Of a DNA stretch of 64,000 nucleotides, positions 62,406 to 64,000 are shown piece after piece (the first letter of the stretch is position 1; each line of letters starts with the position of its first letter). Source of the DNA: Rubripirellula lacrimiformis. Lineage in GTDB: Bacteria; Planctomycetota; Planctomycetia; Pirellulales; Pirellulaceae. The stretch covers positions 992,001 through 1,056,000 of the forward strand of contig NZ_CP036525.1 of assembly GCF_007741535.1 (NCBI RefSeq), in the 5' to 3' direction. Both the position numbers and the translations under genes were made by a program. The notes beneath the pieces were generated by a model. The model saw nothing but the letters and a program-made list of their open reading frames with translations. It made no database searches and was not told the DNA's origin.

Positions 62406-63812
62406 TCAGGATTTCGGCGTTGCGATCGCGCACCAGTTTCCCTTTCCGGGGGCAACCAGATTGAGTTGCTTGGTGGCTTGGACGTCGGCGGTCGGTCCCC
62501 AGTGGCCCGTGTCGATGTTGATCCAGCGAACCCGCCATTTCGAGTTGGGCTGTGTTGGCTGGGGGCCTTCCAACGTGATGTCCACATCGCCGCCTTGCGG
62601 AAAGTAGACGACATAGGCTTTGCCGGGGGCGATCGCTAGATAGGCCTCGTCGGCATCGCGGTTGCGAAGCAACGAGTTCGCCGGTGTGACATCCCACAGA
62701 CGCACCACGGACTCGAGTTTTCGAGCCGCCTGGATCGCTGCCTTGGCAGGATCGGATAATCCCAAGCCGGAACCCGGACGGTGGAACCGGGCGGATGCGG
62801 CGCCGCCCACCACGTGACGCCAGAACCGGCTGATCCCATCTTGGGTGGTGTGTCCGAACTTGTTGTTGTCGGCGCCATAAGTTTTGACCGTGTTGATTGG
62901 ACGCGGTTGGTTTAGCAGGCGTGTGCGCAACGCTTGGAAGTTGTCCCAGTGCTTTTGACCTTTCTGGTGATTGTTCTGGGAAACGTCCACAAAGGTGTAT
63001 CGGTCGGGATGGTCGAGGGTGCGACTGTGCTGTGGGCCGGCCAGGTCCCAGTCGTCCCACATTTCGGTGATGCAAACGGAACGGTCGGCTTTGTCGGCGG
63101 CCGCCTGGATGAACGACTGCCAGAACGACGACCAGGCTTCTTCGCCATTGGTTTCGTTGTCGACGCAGTACAGCACGTGTCCATACGGTAGCGAGTGCGA
63201 TAGCAGCTTTTCAACGAATCGGCGTTGGTGTTGGAAGACCACTGCGTTGTCGCGTTGCTGTGGCGTGGTGAAAAAGAACGGCTGAAGATTCTGGCCCGGG
63301 TGCTTGGGGTATGCGCTTGCTAGGCCTGATTCTTTTTCGGTGTAGTTGATGTTGTTCTTGGGGTTGTACGGATGCGGTGGCCATTTGTCTTGCGAGTAGT
63401 CAAAGCGGTCCCAGACTTCGATCTGAACGATGATGTCGCGCTGCTGAGTCAGTTTCAGCATCTCTTCGAATCTCGCCCAGTATTCGTCGTTCCATTGGTC
63501 CAGGTCGTACTTGCCATTTTCTAGTTTGGCGAACGGATAGAGTTCAAATCCGAAGTCATGTCGGTCGCTCATCGTGTTGCGAATGTAGTTGGCGCCGACC
63601 GACTTCATTTCGTCCAAGTGCGCTTCCAAATCGGGGATTTGGAACAGACTGTCGTCTTTGGAACCGCCCAGCAGCAGGACATCCTGGCCTTTGGATTGCC
63701 AGTAAAACGGATGCGTTTCGCTGGGGCGGATTCGGTCGGGTTGATCAGCGATCGATTTGCTGGGGCCAGAGATCCACAGGCAAAAGCTGAGGCATAGCAG
63801 GATGAGACGCAT
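62406..63812 (-). CDS. Secreted TIM-barrel glycosidase-like protein
   Basis: 468 residues with a signal peptide (about 1-22). N-terminal barrel segments: DVLLLGGSKDDSLF, MKSVGANYIRNTMSDRH, RDIIVQIEVWDRFDY, VLYCVDNETNGEEAWSSFW and CITEMWDDWDL. Glu residues in DNETNGE and ITEMWDDW are candidate catalytic acids, as in clan GH-A-type folds. The last 90 residues (LLRNRDADEAYLAIAPGKAYVVYFPQGG) resemble the C-terminal module called a putative collagen-binding domain in similar glycosidases. The start at 63812 puts the signal first. It precedes a sulfatase on the same strand, which fits joint degradation of a sulfated glycan. Confidence 0.75.
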   Translation of the reverse strand: MRLILLCLSFCLWISGPSKSIADQPDRIRPSETHPFYWQSKGQDVLLLGGSKDDSLFQIPDLEAHLDEMKSVGANYIRNTMSDRHDFGFELYPFAKLENGKYDLDQWNDEYWARFEEMLKLTQQRDIIVQIEVWDRFDYSQDKWPPHPYNPKNNINYTEKESGLASAYPKHPGQNLQPFFFTTPQQRDNAVVFQHQRRFVEKLLSHSLPYGHVLYCVDNETNGEEAWSSFWQSFIQAAADKADRSVCITEMWDDWDLAGPQHSRTLDHPDRYTFVDVSQNNHQKGQKHWDNFQALRTRLLNQPRPINTVKTYGADNNKFGHTTQDGISRFWRHVVGGAASARFHRPGSGLGLSDPAKAAIQAARKLESVVRLWDVTPANSLLRNRDADEAYLAIAPGKAYVVYFPQGGDVDITLEGPQPTQPNSKWRVRWINIDTGHWGPTADVQATKQLNLVAPGKGNWCAIATPKS

Positions 63813-63888
63813 GATTGGCAATCGTTTGTTTGGTGGCAGTAGCAGGAATGGTCGAGGTCGAGGTCGCATGGCCAAGTAGGGTGTGACT

Positions 63889-64000
63889 CTAGTTTGCCGC
63901 ATCCGTGGCGGCGCGGTGCGCGATCACAGCGTCGGCGGCGATCGTGGCGATCTGGCCAGCGACCGCATTGACGCTGCCTTTCCCATCGGGGTGCACTCGG
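63889..64000 (-). CDS. Partial gene, C-terminal end only
   Basis: On the minus strand the window edge is open in one frame to a TAG at 63889-63891. The last residues read RVHPDGKGSVNAVAGQIATI, then a run of Ala-rich residues ending in DAAN. A VHP close to the C terminus is where SGNH hydrolases carry their catalytic His, so this could be the end of such an enzyme, but 37 residues are too few to decide. It lies 76 bases upstream of the glycosidase-like gene and is probably in the same transcript. Confidence 0.5.
   Translation of the reverse strand, partial: RVHPDGKGSVNAVAGQIATIAADAVIAHRAATDAAN

Overview
The window looks like planctomycete DNA, most probably a Rhodopirellula-like member of the Pirellulaceae. 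This is inferred from gene content and not from any database match. The pointers are DUF1559 pseudopilin-like proteins, four secreted sulfatases in a row, many exported hydrolases and large exported proteins of unknown function, and intergenic regions full of short mobile-element-like repeats. I see no rRNA, tRNA or CRISPR array.

Layout. 1-5.1 kb: remnants of an IS3-type and an IS66-type transposase set among repeat copies, then a DUF1559 protein bracketed by direct repeats and a small secreted protein. 5.6-9.9 kb (minus strand): a parallel beta-helix protein, an SGNH hydrolase and a transglutaminase-like exported protein. 9.9-15.2 kb: a repeat-dense zone with five copies of a 191-bp element carrying 28-bp terminal inverted repeats, nested in a second family bounded by GACAAAGGTTCCAGGACT ends. 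A DUF1559/lipoprotein pair and a truncated, frameshifted pirin relic lie within it. 15.2-22.4 kb: exported proteins (coiled-coil, leucine-rich repeat, DUF1573-like) and an FkbM methyltransferase.

22.9-37.4 kb (minus strand): a tight seven-gene block that I consider the most interesting part. In transcription order it encodes a Tat-exported multicopper oxidase, a Sco-like protein whose CxxxC is replaced by YxxxY, a 1225-residue CHRD-domain exported protein, a canonical Sco protein, a cytochrome c/periplasmic-binding-protein fusion, an M6 metalloprotease and a tyrosinase. Two different copper phenol-oxidase families, two Sco-type proteins, a heme protein and a candidate activating protease in one operon suggest an exported oxidative system. 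Its substrate is unknown.

37.7-45 kb: a hypothetical protein, 14 full copies plus one partial copy of an exact 111-bp tandem repeat, a YifB/ComM-type ATPase, a DUF2314 lipoprotein, two matched 25-bp-arm hairpins, a PepSY protein and a hypothetical protein. 45-51 kb: a two-domain esterase with a nucleoside hydrolase, a GH16 glycosidase and an HdeD-like membrane protein. 51.1-53.5 kb: a second repeat array (about 127-bp period, related to the 111-bp repeat in inverse orientation), split by an intact 1521-bp IS4-family element with a 10-bp target duplication. 53.5-64 kb (minus strand): four sulfatases, a TIM-barrel glycosidase-like protein and the 3' end of one more gene. This looks like a sulfated-polysaccharide utilisation locus.
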